A stretch of DNA of 64,000 nucleotides from Macrotis lagotis (Eukaryota; Chordata; Mammalia; Peramelemorphia; Peramelidae), in contig NC_133666.1 in assembly GCF_037893015.1 (NCBI RefSeq), positions 622,672,148-622,736,147 of the forward strand, read 5' to 3'. Under the pieces are notes generated by a model that saw only the letters and a program-made list of their open reading frames with translations, searched no databases and was not told the origin of the DNA. The position numbers and the translations under genes were made by a program. This document shows, one piece after another, positions 46,505-58,056 of this stretch (the first letter of the stretch is position 1; each line of letters starts with the position of its first letter).

Positions 46505-46690
46505 CTTGGGGGGGGGGGGGGTTATGTTTACCCTTATATCACTTTCAGTTTTGATCAATGTATAGCATGGAAACAATGTAAAGACTAAAGGGAGGGAAGG
46601 GAGGTGGGGGGAAAACTGTAAAATTCAAAACCTTACAAAAAATGATAGGTAGCTATTACTATTGTATTTAATAAGATATTTAAAAAAAGA
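46505..46690 (+). mobile_element. L1 3'-end fragment
   Basis: A G-run at about 46507-46521, then 'ttttgatcaatgtatagcat', 'ggaaacaatgtaaagactaa' and 'ggggaaaactgtaaaattca', as in other L1 3' UTRs in the window. Confidence 0.6.
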
Positions 46691-47715
46691 ATTTGGAATT
46701 TCAGAGGGCATAGTGGAAAGGTGAATAGACCACTCATATTTGAAATTTTGTTTTGGGTGCCACTTGGACCATATTTCAACCTTTATACTAAGCATGGTAC
46801 AGTTGTTAAGGATATTATATCCATGTGAACAAATAAGTTATACTTGAACCTCGCTATGGGGTAGAGGCAACAGAAAAAAACCCAATTCATAATCATGCTC
46901 TCAGAGTTGGAGGATTCTGTCAGTTTATTTTCGCAGGTCAAGTTCCTGGATGGGTCATATTAGTGGGATTCTGATTCTGACTTGTTCATTTGAAAATGAA
47001 ATGTGTATTTTCTACTTATGGATAAGGCACAGATGCAGAGGTAAGAAGGGAGGGGGAATGCAATAACATTTTCAAATCATAGGTTAATAATAAAGCTCCA
47101 ATTGTGCAATCTTTAAGCAACCTAGAAACTGAGTATTCCTCAGTCTTTGTGTATTGCTCCTCCTTGATTAGTATAGTATACTCCTCCTAGTATTAGTCTA
47201 TTAAATCTGTACTTAACCTCTCAGCTCCCAACTTTTAGTATTTCTCATTTATATATATCCTTCAGGCTGTGTACTACCCTGACCCCTTACTGGACCCCCA
47301 TGTCTGCAAATGCTCTGACCTCTTTGTGTCCCCCAGTCCATATGCAATCATCTTTATGAGTCTGTCATGAATTCTATGACCCAATTTGTTTTCAGGCTAG
47401 ATTCTGAATTTTTCCTCACTCTTTTTCAAAAATGATCCAATTCTCCTTTTCTCCACCCAGTCTTACTACAACTCTTTTCTCCACCCAGTCTTGACACCCA
47501 TTTCCACTATGTGGCTTCTTCCTATTTAACTTGAGTGCTAGGTCTCCCCTACCCTCTTCTATGTCCTTATCTAAAGTAAAGAGGCTTAGGACCCATGTGA
47601 GTATGGTTTAACCAAAATAGAGTGTGGTACATAAGGCACATTTGTATCACATATGGAGCTGACTGAGGGTCCAAGGGCTGCTAAGGGAACAGAAAGAAAT
47701 AGTCCTTGCCCTTCT
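46691..47715. other. Unique DNA upstream of the candidate membrane exon
   Basis: No repeat or coding evidence recognised. Pyrimidine-rich at 47250-47570. Confidence 0.45.
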
Positions 47716-48240
47716 TCCCCAGGAAACCTGGTAAGATATATCTTGTTTCTCCTCAATATCAGCTCATAGCTCCTTTCTCATATGCAGGATTTGTTTTTGA
47801 TGAAACATCATATTGGAAAGAATGGAAATTTTGGCTAGCAATCATTTTTCTGGTAATTACAAAGATTATTTCCTATGTACTTCGAAAAATGCACTTCTAC
47901 CAACAAAAGCACTATCACAACACCCAGCCAATCCCCAGAGCTGACAATAAGGTAATTTCCAACAATGTGCTTTTGACTCAATGACAGGAAAGGTTAACTT
48001 TACAACCAGTTAGTGAATGATAAAACAAGGGACACTAACTCTGAGTTGAGGGTGGTAAAGCAGTGGAAGAGGATGAAAGGAAAGGGAAGACTTATAACAA
48101 TGATATTGATGGGATACTAGGGATATAAGACAGACTGAGGCAGCCAATAGAACTGTCTCATTCTGGGCTGGGAGGAAGACAGTATAAGGAAGTCTTTTCT
48201 TCCCATTCTCCTTCCCTCCTTATCAACTCACTCATATGTC
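47716..48240 (+). repeat. Segment paralogous to 18.43-19.26 kb
   Basis: Contains the membrane exon plus flanks. Similarity to the upstream segment is clear at 47716-47787, 48040-48100 and 48130-48235, at roughly 70% by eye, with the LTR at 18748-19131 absent here. Confidence 0.5.
47788..47951 (+). pseudogene. Candidate second hydrophobic exon of the MOG/BTN-like gene
   Basis: Acceptor 'tttctcatatgcag' and donor 'aataag|gtaatt' bracket 164 bp, phase 1 to 0. It decodes 'GFVFDETSYWKEWKFW' then a hydrophobic core (LAIIFLVITKIISYVL) and a basic tail 'RKMHFYQQKHYHN'. MOG is unusual in having a second hydrophobic segment after the true membrane span, with a Trp-Lys just before it, and this exon has that look. 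Its phase fits the exon ending at 36021. If the gene is transcribed this exon is open, and read-through past the donor meets a stop at 47982-47984. A distance of 17 kb from the IgV exon, filled largely by retroelements, keeps the link tentative. Confidence 0.5.
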
Positions 48241-48317
48241 TTTTGCTTCCATTTCCTCTTTAATTCCTTTCTCATATATTAAAGTGGCCTTTTCTTTGCC
48301 AACACCAGTTCTTCTTG

Positions 48318-48478
48318 TTTGTTTTTTTTTTAGGTTTTTTGCAAGGCAAATGGGATTAAGTGGCTTGCCCAAGGCCACACAGCTAGGTAATTATTAAGTG
48401 TCTGAGACTGGATTTGAACCCAGGTACTTCTGACTCCAAGGCCAGTGCTTTATCCACTACGCCACCTAGCCGCCCCAA
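48318..48478 (-). mobile_element. WSINE1-type SINE, minus strand
   Basis: 'ttttgcaaggcaaatgggat', 'taagtggcttgcccaaggcc', 'cacacagctaggtaattatt', 'tccactacgccacctagccg'. Well conserved. Confidence 0.92.
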
Positions 48479-48599
48479 CACCAGTTCTTCTTCATGCACA
48501 ATGATCTCATTCCATCCTGTCCCATCTGATGTATTACCCCTCTGATCACTATTCTTAATGATCTTCAATCTTTCCATGTCTGTTGGCTGCTTCCTTACT

Positions 48600-49620
48600 G
48601 TCTACAACTATGCTCATAAAAACATGTTCATGTTCACTTTATCCTCAAAAATCTCTCACTTCATTTTTCCATCCCTGTTAGTAATTGTTCCATGTCCTGC
48701 CTTCTTTTAGTTACTAAAATCCTTGAGCAGGTCACCTACAAGAGGTACCTCCACATCTTTTACTTTCATTCATTCATTTACTTCATTTCAATCTGACTTC
48801 TGATTTTATGATTCAACTGAAACTATTTATTCTAAATTTACTAATGTTCTTTCAATGGACAAATCTAATGACTTTTTAAAACATTCTCATCCTGATTGAA
48901 CTCTCTGTAGCCTTTGACACTACCATTAGACTCTTCACCTTGATATTCATTTTTTTCTACACTTTCAGGATACTACTCTTTCCTGGTTCTCCTCTTACCT
49001 ACTAGAATGTTCCTTCTCCATTGCTATTGCTGGATCTTCATTCAGGCTATGTCCAATTGCTATGGATATCTCACAAAGATATAGCAGAAGGTTCTGTTAT
49101 GAGTCTTTGACCTTTTCTTCTTCCTCTTTTTTATTTCACTTGATCTCATCAAGTGGATTGTGGATTCAATTAACAACTCTATACTAATGATTCTTAAATC
49201 TATTTATCCAGCCCTAGCCAATTCACCCCTAATCTACTTCACTTCCAGTTACCTATTGACATCTATAATGTGTATGTGCTTTAGTCATCTTAATCTCAAC
49301 ATGTGCTAAATAATACTCATTGACTTTGCACTAAAATCCTTCCCTATTCCTATTACTTGGAGTTACTGCCATGCTCCCAGTCATCCAATCTCATAGACTA
49401 AATGTCATCATCTCCTTTCTCTCTCTTATCCCTCTAAACACCAGCATATCTGTTTTGTTGTCAAGACTTATCTTTTTTTACATTCATAACACTGTCCTAT
49501 TTTAATCTCTTCTCTCCTCTGACAAGGCCACTATCCTGGATCAGATCCTGATTATCTCACACCAGTATTATTGTAATAACCTGCTATTTGTTCTTTTTGC
49601 TACAACTCTTTTCCCACTTC
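48600..49620 (+). mobile_element. L2 LINE coding fragment
   Basis: Wording follows the L2/CR1-type ORF2 3' part: 'ccttgagcaggtcacctaca', 'tctctgtagcctttgacact' (from DLSAAFDT), 'ctttcctggttctcctctta', 'ccttctccattgctattgct' and 'cttcattcaggctatg'. Heavily mutated with no open frame. Confidence 0.65.
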
Positions 49621-50640
49621 ATTACATTCCCCCCCCACTCAGATGAAAATGACCTTCAGAATAGTTTATATTCTTTCACAGGAAAGTCAGATTTCAGAAT
49701 ATTTTGGTCTATTGTTGACTTCATATGCCCAAGATAGGTCAGACTGTGTGCTTATATTGACCTTGCCAAAGACCTAGGGTAAAAAAAAGAAAAAAGAAAA
49801 CAGAGGTTACATGTCACTACACATTGGAGGCATATTCTAGCCTTCACTTATATAAAAAAAAATCAAAAATATAGAATTCCTTTCATCTCTGTTCATTGTA
49901 CAGATTAATGAAATTTGAGAGGGAGAGCATTAAGCATTAGAAGGAATCAGAATGTCACCGAATGTGAGCAAGGTATAGAGAAGAAGTGGATGTGTTCCAG
50001 TCATAGGGGACAGATTGAATAAAGTCTTGGAAATGTGAATAGGAATGTCAGGTTCAGGGAGCAGGCGGTAGTCCAATTTATGAAGGGGAGTGTGAAACAT
50101 AAGATTCATTTGCTTGCAGGTTATCTTTGTTTTGTATATCTGTCATATTTTCTGTTCTTCTTGCCCATTCCAGATAACTTATTCAGATTTATGCTTTATA
50201 TTTAATTTCACCATTTCTATGCCATTAGCCAATAGCTAGGTAACAGGGGTCCTTTGTGTTCCCACCATGTAGCATGCTGAGTAATTATTCCTGTTTCTAG
50301 GAGATTACATGGAAATTTGGGAAGCAGTGCTGCATCAAGTTTTAGATGACTCATCTTTGAAGGTCTTGAAATGGTAAATAAGGATGGAAGTGGTCTGACT
50401 AATGAGTCAGAAGAGCTGAGCCCTCACTGGGTGAACAAAAGCAAGCTAGTGATCTTCCTGACTGTCTCTCCCATTGTAATTTTGAAATATGAGGACTTCA
50501 CTTTCATTTTGTATTGGGAGAGACAGATCAGAAAAGAGGTGACTGCCTCTTTCCCACCTAGATTCCATGATCAAAGGGTTACCTCTGCATCTTATATGTT
50601 TATTCTTTCTTGATCATAGGCCATCAAATGTCCTTTTTTG
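49621..50640. other. No gene seen; unique DNA
   Basis: An 80-codon frame at 50371-50613 has no recognisable domain and no splice context I trust. No repeat was identified. Confidence 0.45.
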
Positions 50641-50861
50641 AACTTCTCAAGGAATCCTACATAAAAAGTCTCAAAGAAATATATGGATTGGTTCCAGGCC
50701 ATAGAAGACCTAAAAAAATGTTTTTAATTAAATAAGAGATATAGAGGAAAAAAGAGGGAAGTGAAATGACTGCTATGCAGGAAATCATAAAAAAGGGGTC
50801 AACAGCTTAGAAAGAAGGCACAAAAAAATACTGATCAACATGTTAAAAACTAGAAAATAAA

Positions 50862-51022
50862 GGGGCAGCTAGGTGGCACAGTGGATAAAGCACTGGCCTT
50901 GGAGTCAGGAGTACCTGGGTTCAAATCCTGTCTCAGACACTTAATAATTATCTAGCTGTGTGGCCTTGGGCAAGCCACTTAACCCTGTTGGCCTTGCAAA
51001 AACAACAACAAAAAAAAAAACC
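50862..51022 (+). mobile_element. WSINE1-type SINE
   Basis: 'ggggcagctaggtggcacag', 'tggagtcaggagtacctggg', 'aattatctagctgtgtggcc', 'ccttgcaaaaacaacaaca'. Well conserved. Confidence 0.92.
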
Positions 51023-52204
51023 TAGAAAATACCAGAAGGTAAAAGAGACCAAATAGAAAAAGAAGTTCAAAAATTCACTGAAAGGAGAATTCCTTAAAAA
51101 AGCAGAATTCCAAATGGAAAAATAGGTTTAAAAGCTCAACAAAGAAAATAATTCCTTAAATATTAGAATTGATCGAGTGGAACTAAATGACTTTATTATC
51201 ATAAGGAAACCAAAAACACCATAAAAAGAATTAAAATAGAAAACAAAATGTGAAATATCTCGTTGGAAAAGCAACTGACTTTGAAAACCATATCCAGGTC
51301 ATACAATTTAAGAATTATTGGCCAATTTAAAAACCTTGATCAAAAAAATAGCCTGGGCATCATCTTTAAAGAAATTTTTAAGGAAACTGCCTTGATATTC
51401 TAGAACCAGAGGAGAAAATAAATACAGAAAGAATCTACTGATCACCTCCTGAAAGAGATATCCAAAATGCAAACTTCCTAGGAACATTATAACCAAATTT
51501 CTGACCCCCGATATCAAAGAGGAAATATTTAGTAAAAAAGAAACCATTAAAATATCATTGAACCATAGTCAGGATAACACAAAATTTAGCACTCTAGATT
51601 AATGGATTCAGAGGATTGGAATATGATATTCTGAAGAGCAAAAAAGATTACAACCCAGAATCACCTACCCAGAAAAAACAGTTTAATCCTCATGGGGAAA
51701 CATAGACATTCAGTGAGAGAATGAACTTTCAAACAGTCCAGATGAGAAAACAAGAGATGAATAGAAAATTTCATTTTCAAATACAAGACATGAAGGAAGC
51801 ATAAAAAGATAAAAGAGTAAGCAGAATCATGAGAAATTCAATAGGGATAAACTGTTTAAACCAAATGGGAAAATAATATTTCTAACTCCTAAAAACTTTC
51901 TCATTATTAGTTCAATTAGAAGGAGAATACATAGAGAAAAAAAAAACACAGGTATGAGTTGAATATGATTGGTTGCTTATCTAAAAAAGTAAAATTAAGG
52001 GGTAAAAAGAAGGATGTCCTAGGAGAAAAGGAAAGGTAGGATAGTATGGGAGAATTTTCTGGCATAAAATACACCAGAAAGAATTTTACAGTGGAGGGAA
52101 AAATAGGAGAAGTATTTGGAGGAAGAACTCATGAACCCTACTTGCATCAGAACTTGTTCAAAGTGAAAATAAAATACACATCCAGTTGGGTATAGAAATC
52201 TATC

Positions 52205-52350
52205 CTACCAGGGGAGCAGTGGATAGAGCACCAGCCCTGGAGTCAGGAATACCGAGTTCAAATCCGGCCTCAGACGCTTAATAATTACCTAGCCGTGTGG
52301 CCTTGGGCAATCCACTTAACTCCATTTGCCTTGCAAAACTCCCCCCAAAT
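52205..52350 (+). mobile_element. WSINE1-type SINE, head shortened
   Basis: Starts at 'ggggagcagtggatagagca' and continues 'cagccctggagtcaggaata', 'aataattacctagccgtgtg', 'ccttgcaaaactcc'. The box-A end is partly missing. Confidence 0.88.
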
Positions 52351-52570
52351 TTTTTTAAAAAATCTATCCTACCAGAAAGAAAACTGGGTGGGGGGAGTTG
52401 GAGAGAAAAGATAAGAAAAGTGGTAGGGCAGATAGAAAGGAAGGTAAATGGGGGGGGGGAGTAAAAGTCAAAAGCGAAATAAAAAGGAGAGTAAAACGTT
52501 TAGGGAAAATAGAATGAAGAAAATAAATATTTAATAATCATTACTGTGAAAAAAATTATGGGAAGAATCT

Positions 52571-53330
52571 CTGATAAAAACCTCATTTCTCAGATATATA
52601 GAACGATGAATTAAATTTATAGAAACATGAACCCTCAATTGATAAATGGTCAAAACATTTGAACAGTTTTCAAATGAAATAATTAAAGTTATCTACAGTC
52701 ATATGAAAAAATACTCTAAATGATCATTGCTTAGGGAAATGCAATTTAAAATAATTCTGAGGAACTACCTCTCATCTATTAGACTAGCTAAAATGACAGA
52801 AAAGAAAAATGACAAATGTTGGAGGAGATGTTGGAAAATTAAAATATTAATACGTTTGTTGGTGGAGTTGTGAACTGCATCAAACATTCTGCAGAGCAAT
52901 TTGGAACTATGCCTATAAAAACCATGCATACACTTTGACCAAGCAATATCATGCCTAGGCCTGTATGCTAAAGAGATAAAAACAAAAAGGAAAAGGACCT
53001 AAATGCTTAAAAAATTTTTATAGCAGCTCTTGAGGGGATGTCCAATAATTGGGGAATAAGCAAGCAAGTTGTTGTGTATAATTTTGATGGAATACTATTG
53101 TTCTTTAAGAAATGAATTTTAGGTTGTTCTCAGAAAAATAGGGAAGACTTACATGAACTGATGTGAAGTGAAATGTGCAGAACCTGAAGAACATTGTATG
53201 TAGTAATAGCAATATTGTATGATGATCTATTGTGAAAAATTTAATATAATAATCCAAGACAATTCTTTTCTATCATGCACATTATGCCTTCATCAGAGAA
53301 ACAGTTGCTTGTTTTATTCTAATTTTTACT
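52571..53330 (+). mobile_element. Old L1 ORF2 tail fragment
   Basis: Order of ORF2 C-terminal words: 'cctcatttctcagatatata', 'ccctcaattgataaatggtc', 'aatgttggaggagatgttgg', 'gaactatgcctataaaaacc', 'tggaatactattgttcttta'. Strongly diverged. Confidence 0.68.
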
Positions 53331-53760
53331 ACACTAGCTTTCTTTTTTACAAAATACTTTAATTTTATTTCATTAAAATTGTCCATTTTAATCTTCCCTT
53401 TTGTCACTTATTTAATCCAGAACTCTTATCCTAATCATAAGTAATAATGGTTGTCTTTCATTCTTGAAGAAGTCCATAAAGAGAGATCAAAGATATTTTT
53501 ACTTAACTTTATTCTTCTTGATTTTATTTTGTCTATGTTTCTTTCACACAGACTTAAATTGAAATGTGTTTTGTATGACTACATGTGTCATTATCAATTA
53601 CAATGTCAACTACACCATGTCAAAATATGTGGGACATTCTTAATGGGAAAGGAAGAATTTGGTTCTCAAAATTTGAAAAAAATAATGTTTAAATTACTTT
53701 TACATATAATTGGGAGAAATTAAATATTAATTAAGAAAAAGAGAATGTTAAAAGTGTCTT
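53331..53760. other. No gene seen
   Basis: AT-rich. 53440-53480 ('gttgtctttcattcttgaag') resembles the start of the long SINE type at 54.5 kb. A 90-codon frame at 53451-53723 overlaps this and has no domain. Confidence 0.4.
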
Positions 53761-53761
53761 T

Positions 53762-53908
53762 GGGGGTGGCACAGTGGATAGAGCACTGGCCCTGGAGTCA
53801 GAAGTACCTGAGTTCAAATTCAGTCTCAGATACTTAAATTACCTAGCTGTGTGGCCTTGGGCAAGCCACTCAACCCCATTTTCCTTGCAAAAACTAAAAA
53901 AAAAATGT
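53762..53908 (+). mobile_element. WSINE1-type SINE
   Basis: 'gggggtggcacagtggatag', 'ccctggagtcagaagtacct', 'ctagctgtgtggccttgggc', 'ccttgcaaaaactaaaaaaa'. A short internal deletion is present in the head. Confidence 0.88.
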
Positions 53909-54540
53909 CATTGCATCTTTGCATGCAATTGGGAAAAAGATAAATATTTATAAAAGAAATTAATTTCTTAAAAATAAATATTAGCCTCCCAGCCTATTGT
54001 ACTACTAAAATGTTACTGAATTTTGTATGCATAGTCCAAAAAAAGAAACTACATTTTGGCAATTGTCTAGGAATAATTTCAAATTGTTTTTCATAATGAC
54101 TGGGTCAAATTATAACCTTCTCAAAGTGTACTCATGCACCTGTTGATTCCACAGCCCATCCTACATTTGTGATTTTCTTCTTTTGTTCTTATTATTCCAT
54201 TCTAATAAGTGTCAAATGAGATCCCCAAATTGACTATTTGCACTTTTCTTTTGTTAGAAATTTATAATTTTTTAGATGATTGTTAGAATTTTTTTTCTTT
54301 TGAAAACTGCTTTATATAATTGTTGGAAAATGATTCAGCCCAACAAATTTTAAAATGTTTCTATTCTATCACACCTATTATGCCTTCAAAAAGAAACTTG
54401 TTACAAATTTCCCCCAATTGCCTATTTTCTTTCTAATTTTTACTACAGTAGTTTTTTATAAAATTTTATTTTTATTTTCCTAAAATTGTCCACTTTATCT
54501 TCTTCCTTATCACTTATTTAATCTAGAACTCTTATCCTAG
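53909..54540. other. No gene seen; AT-rich, possible old L1 debris
   Basis: 'ccttcaaaaagaaacttgtt' and the T-rich stretch near 54430 parallel 53290-53400, so a small repeated unit may be present (53270-53430 versus 54360-54560). Confidence 0.4.
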
Positions 54541-54850
54541 TCATAAGCAATAATGTTTGTCTTTCAATCACAAAGAAGTCCATGATATCAAAGATGCTTG
54601 TGAATTGGATTTGAGTGAGGATATATTGTGCAAAGTCACCAGCCTCACTTTCTCCTCTGGAGTCAACTGGGTCCAGTGGCCAGGTATGAATTAGAATGAC
54701 TAAAGATAGGCCAGGAAATGAGAAACTCAGGATTAAATCACTTGCTCAAGGTCACACAACTAGTAAGAGTCTGAGACCAGAATTGAACTGAGATCCTCCT
54801 GACTTCAGGCCAACACTCTACCCATGATGCCATCAAGCTGCTCCCATACA
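54541..54850 (-). mobile_element. Long tRNA-type SINE, minus strand
   Basis: 'cacaaagaagtccatgatat', 'cttgctcaaggtcacacaac', 'gaactgagatcctcctgact' and 'tacccatgatgccatcaagc'. Same type as 15235 and the SINE split by the retrovirus. Confidence 0.72.
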
Positions 54851-54999
54851 TGTGTAATAAGGTTGTGACAGATGGCCAGATCATATAATGGTATCATCCA
54901 TATGGAAGATGCCAGTGGTCTTCTTCTTGGAACACTGGAAGACAGGAACATTCTATCTTGACTGACATCATTGGAAGCAGCTTTTTTTTTTACATATCT

Positions 55000-55195
55000 A
55001 GGAATTCCTTGAAGAGCTAAAGAGCAATAATTTTTAAAGAGCAATAATTGATTTTTAAAACTAAATAAGAGTAAAAGAGGAAAAATAGAGGGATGAGGGA
55101 AATGCAAGAAAATTATTAACTTTATAAAAGTGGCACAAAAAATACTGACCAAAATAATTCCTTTAAAAATCGGTATTGACCAATTTATATTTAAA
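55000..55195 (+). mobile_element. HAL1 ORF1 fragment
   Basis: 'gaggaaaaatagagggatga', 'gggaaatgcaagaaaattat' and 'aataattcctttaaaaatcg' match the coiled-coil coding part of ORF1. Short and dead. Confidence 0.6.
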
Positions 55196-56457
55196 AAAGT
55201 TATTCCCCAATTGATAAATGACCAAAGAATATGGAAAGACAGTTCTGAAAGAAATCATAGCTATCTATTGTTGTATGAAAAATTACTCTAAATCATTATG
55301 GATTAGATAAATGAAAATTAAAACATCTCTGAGGTACCACCTCACACCTCTCAGATTGACCAATATAACTGGAAAGGATAATGATCAGTGTTGACAGGTA
55401 TGTGCAAAAATCTGGGGCACTAATGCCTGGTTGGTAGAACTGTGAACTCCAACCTTTGTGGAGACCAATTTGAAATTATATCCAAGGGACATACCCTTTG
55501 ATCCAGCAATACCCTTGCTGGGTCTATATCCTGAAGAGATAATGAAAAAAGGTAAAAATCCCACATGTACAAAGACATTCATAGCAACTCTTTTTGTAGT
55601 AGCAAAGAATTGGAAATTGAGGGGATGTCCGTCAACTGGGGAATGGCTAAACAAATTGAGATACATGTATGTAATGGAATATGATTGTTCTACAAGAAAT
55701 CATGGAGGGGGTGGAGCCAAGATGGCGACAAGAAGGGATGGAGTCTTAGGAGCTCTCTGATAAAATTCATCAGCTAAGGACTCTAACCAAACTTTCGAGA
55801 GACAGAACCCACAAAGGGACCTAGTGAGGCAGTTCTCCTACTCAAGGTAACCTGGAAAAGAGCAGAAAGGCTCTGCTCCCCGGGGTCGGAGAGGCGGCCT
55901 GCCAGAGGGGTGGCCCACCAGAGCCAAAGAACCTCAGCCTCCCAGAGGCAGCCCCAGGGCACTGGGGGTCTCAGCTCACAGCATTGGGGGAGTCTCCTGA
56001 GCTGCACCCCAGGGAGCACTGGGCACAAAGTGGGGGAACAGCAGGGGACCTCTGCCAGAGGGAGCACGTGGAGCCCAGCCCTCAGGGCACACAGCAAGCA
56101 GCATCATCTTTCCCCAGCCCTGATCCAGGAAACAGAAGCAGGCGGAGCCTGTAAGCAGGAGCCCCCAGGGCATGAGCCCATTGAGCTGAGGGAGGGGAGT
56201 GAAGAGAGAAAGACTGCCTATCTCTGTCCTCTGCCACTGAAACAGGACTCTGGGGTTCTGACCACATTCAGATCCTGACCAAAGTCTAGGCCCCCGCATA
56301 GAACAGCAGCACCCTCCCCACATCAGCCCCTTGGCAGAGGGGGGCGCTTGTGGTCATTCACAGACCAGGAGGGAGGACAGAACCTCACACACTGAGACCC
56401 TTGTGGGAGTGTCCCAAAAGCTCAAGAAACATCCCAAACCAGGCCCAGGCTGGGAAA

Positions 56458-57570
56458 ATGAGCAAGCAGAGAAACAAAAAGAAGACTACTGAGAAATATT
56501 TTGCAAATGAGCCCAAGAAGGACCAAAATACTCAGTCTGAAGATGAGGAAGCACAAGCTCCTGCATCTAAAGACTCCAAGAAAAACAGAAATTGGGCTCA
56601 GGCTATGATAGAGCTCAAAAAAGACTTTGAAAATCAAATGAGGGAGTTGGAAGAAAAACTGGGAAAAGAAAGGAGAGAGATGCAGGAAAAACATGAAAAT
56701 GAAGTCAGCAGCTTAGTCAAGGAAATCCAAAAAAATGCTGAAGAAAATAGCATGCTAAAAACCAGCTTAGGTCAAATGGATAGAACAGTTCAAAAAGTTA
56801 TTGAGGAGAAGAATGCTTTAAAAAGCAAAATTAGCCAGATGGAAAAAGAGATAAGAAAACTCTCTGAGGAGAACAAATCCTTCAGACAAAGAATAGAATT
56901 CAGGGAGATTGATGAATTTAACAGAAATCAGGAATCAATACTTCAAAACAAAAAAAATGAAAAATTAGAAGAAAATGTGAAATATCTCATTGAAAAAACA
57001 ACTGATATGGAAAACAGACTTAGGAAAGATAATTTTAAAATTATTGGAATACCTGAAAGTCATGATCAGGAAAAGAGTCTTGACATCATTTTCAAAGAAT
57101 TACTACAGGAAAATTGCCCTGATATTTTAGAAGCAGAGGGCAAAATAGAAATGGAGAGAATCCACCGATCCCCCAGAGAAAGAGATCCCAAAAAACCAAC
57201 CCCTAGGAATATTATAGCCAAGTTCCAGAACTCCCAAGTCAAAGAGAAAATATTACAAGCAGCCATAAGGACACAATTCAAATATCGTGGAGCTGCAGTC
57301 AGGATCACACAGGACTTAGCAGCAGCTACACTGGAAGCTCGTAGGGCTTGGAATATAATATACGGGAAGGCAAGAGAGCTTATAATGCAGCCAAGAATGA
57401 ACTACCCAGCAAGGCTGAATGTCCTCTTCCAGGGAAAAAGATGGACTTTCAATGAACCAGGGGAATTTCAAAGGTTCATTTTGGAATGGCCAGAGCTGAA
57501 CAGAAGGTTTGATCTTCAGATACAGGACCCAGGTGAAGCATGGAGATTGGAGGAGAGGGGGGAAATATGA
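56458..57570 (+). CDS. HAL1/L1-type ORF1 protein, intact, 370 aa
   Basis: Retrotransposon RNA-binding protein. In L1s ORF1p trimerises through a coiled coil and coats the element RNA as a nucleic-acid chaperone. The chosen start gives MSKQRNKKKTTEKYF, shared by copies A (41301) and E (39230). The frame is open to an upstream ATG at 56350, but that stretch is 5' UTR in the other copies. Rough layout: basic N-terminus 1-15, acidic DEDEEAQ-like linker 25-45, coiled coil with leucine heptads about 50-175, RRM-like core about 200-290 (FKIIGIPESHDQEKSL, then IEMERIHRSPRERDPKKPTP), C-terminal domain about 295-360 (…RARELIMQPRMNYPARLNVLF-like). The length fits ORF1p of mammalian L1 (roughly 340-370). 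No ORF2 follows, so movement would need L1 enzymes. Whether it is expressed cannot be told. Confidence 0.85.
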   Translation: MSKQRNKKKTTEKYFANEPKKDQNTQSEDEEAQAPASKDSKKNRNWAQAMIELKKDFENQMRELEEKLGKERREMQEKHENEVSSLVKEIQKNAEENSMLKTSLGQMDRTVQKVIEEKNALKSKISQMEKEIRKLSEENKSFRQRIEFREIDEFNRNQESILQNKKNEKLEENVKYLIEKTTDMENRLRKDNFKIIGIPESHDQEKSLDIIFKELLQENCPDILEAEGKIEMERIHRSPRERDPKKPTPRNIIAKFQNSQVKEKILQAAIRTQFKYRGAAVRITQDLAAATLEARRAWNIIYGKARELIMQPRMNYPARLNVLFQGKRWTFNEPGEFQRFILEWPELNRRFDLQIQDPGEAWRLEERGEI

Positions 57571-58056
57571 GGCCCTTAATGAGGATGAACTGCATGTATT
57601 CCGGCATAGAAAAATGACACTGATAATACTCATATGAACCTTCTCAGTTAATAGAGCAGGTAGAGAGAGCTTTTATAGTTGAAGCACAGGAGAAAGCTGA
57701 ATTTGAAGATAAAATATGGTGTAAAAATGGAGTCAATAGAAAAAAAAGGGAAATGGAATGGGAGAAAGAAAAAGGAGAGGAGGAATAGTCCAAGATATTT
57801 CACATAAGATTTTTTTTTTATTACAATGAGCTATTGCAATGATATGGAAGTGGGGAGGCAAGGGGGAATGAGGGAAACTTTGCTCTCATCAGAGATGGCT
57901 AGGAGAGGAAACAGCAAATATACTCAATGGGGTATAGACATCTGGAGTAAGAAGGAGGGGGGGACAGGGGGAAGGGGTGGGGATGTGAATAAAGGAAGAG
58001 AGGATGGACCATGGGGGGGAGAGTGGCCAGATATAACACATTTTCTTTCTTACTTC

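Larger units (their letters stand above)
50645..52570 (+). mobile_element. Old HAL1 copy F, split by two SINEs
   Basis: ORF1 debris from 'ccatagaagacctaaaaaaa' (about 50700) through coiled coil, RRM (…GCCTGGGCATCATCTTTAAA… at about 51350) and C-terminal part to about 51800. A 3' region follows to about 52570. SINEs sit at 50862-51022 and 52205-52350. No antisense modules. Confidence 0.7.

Noticed and set aside
50371..50613. An 80-codon frame as a possible exon
   Set aside because: No recognisable domain, no convincing acceptor or donor, and no link to the Ig-like exons.
56350..56457. Upstream ATG extension of HAL1 ORF1 (36 codons)
   Set aside because: This stretch is 5' UTR and is disrupted in copy A by a frame difference. 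The MSKQ start is shared by several copies.
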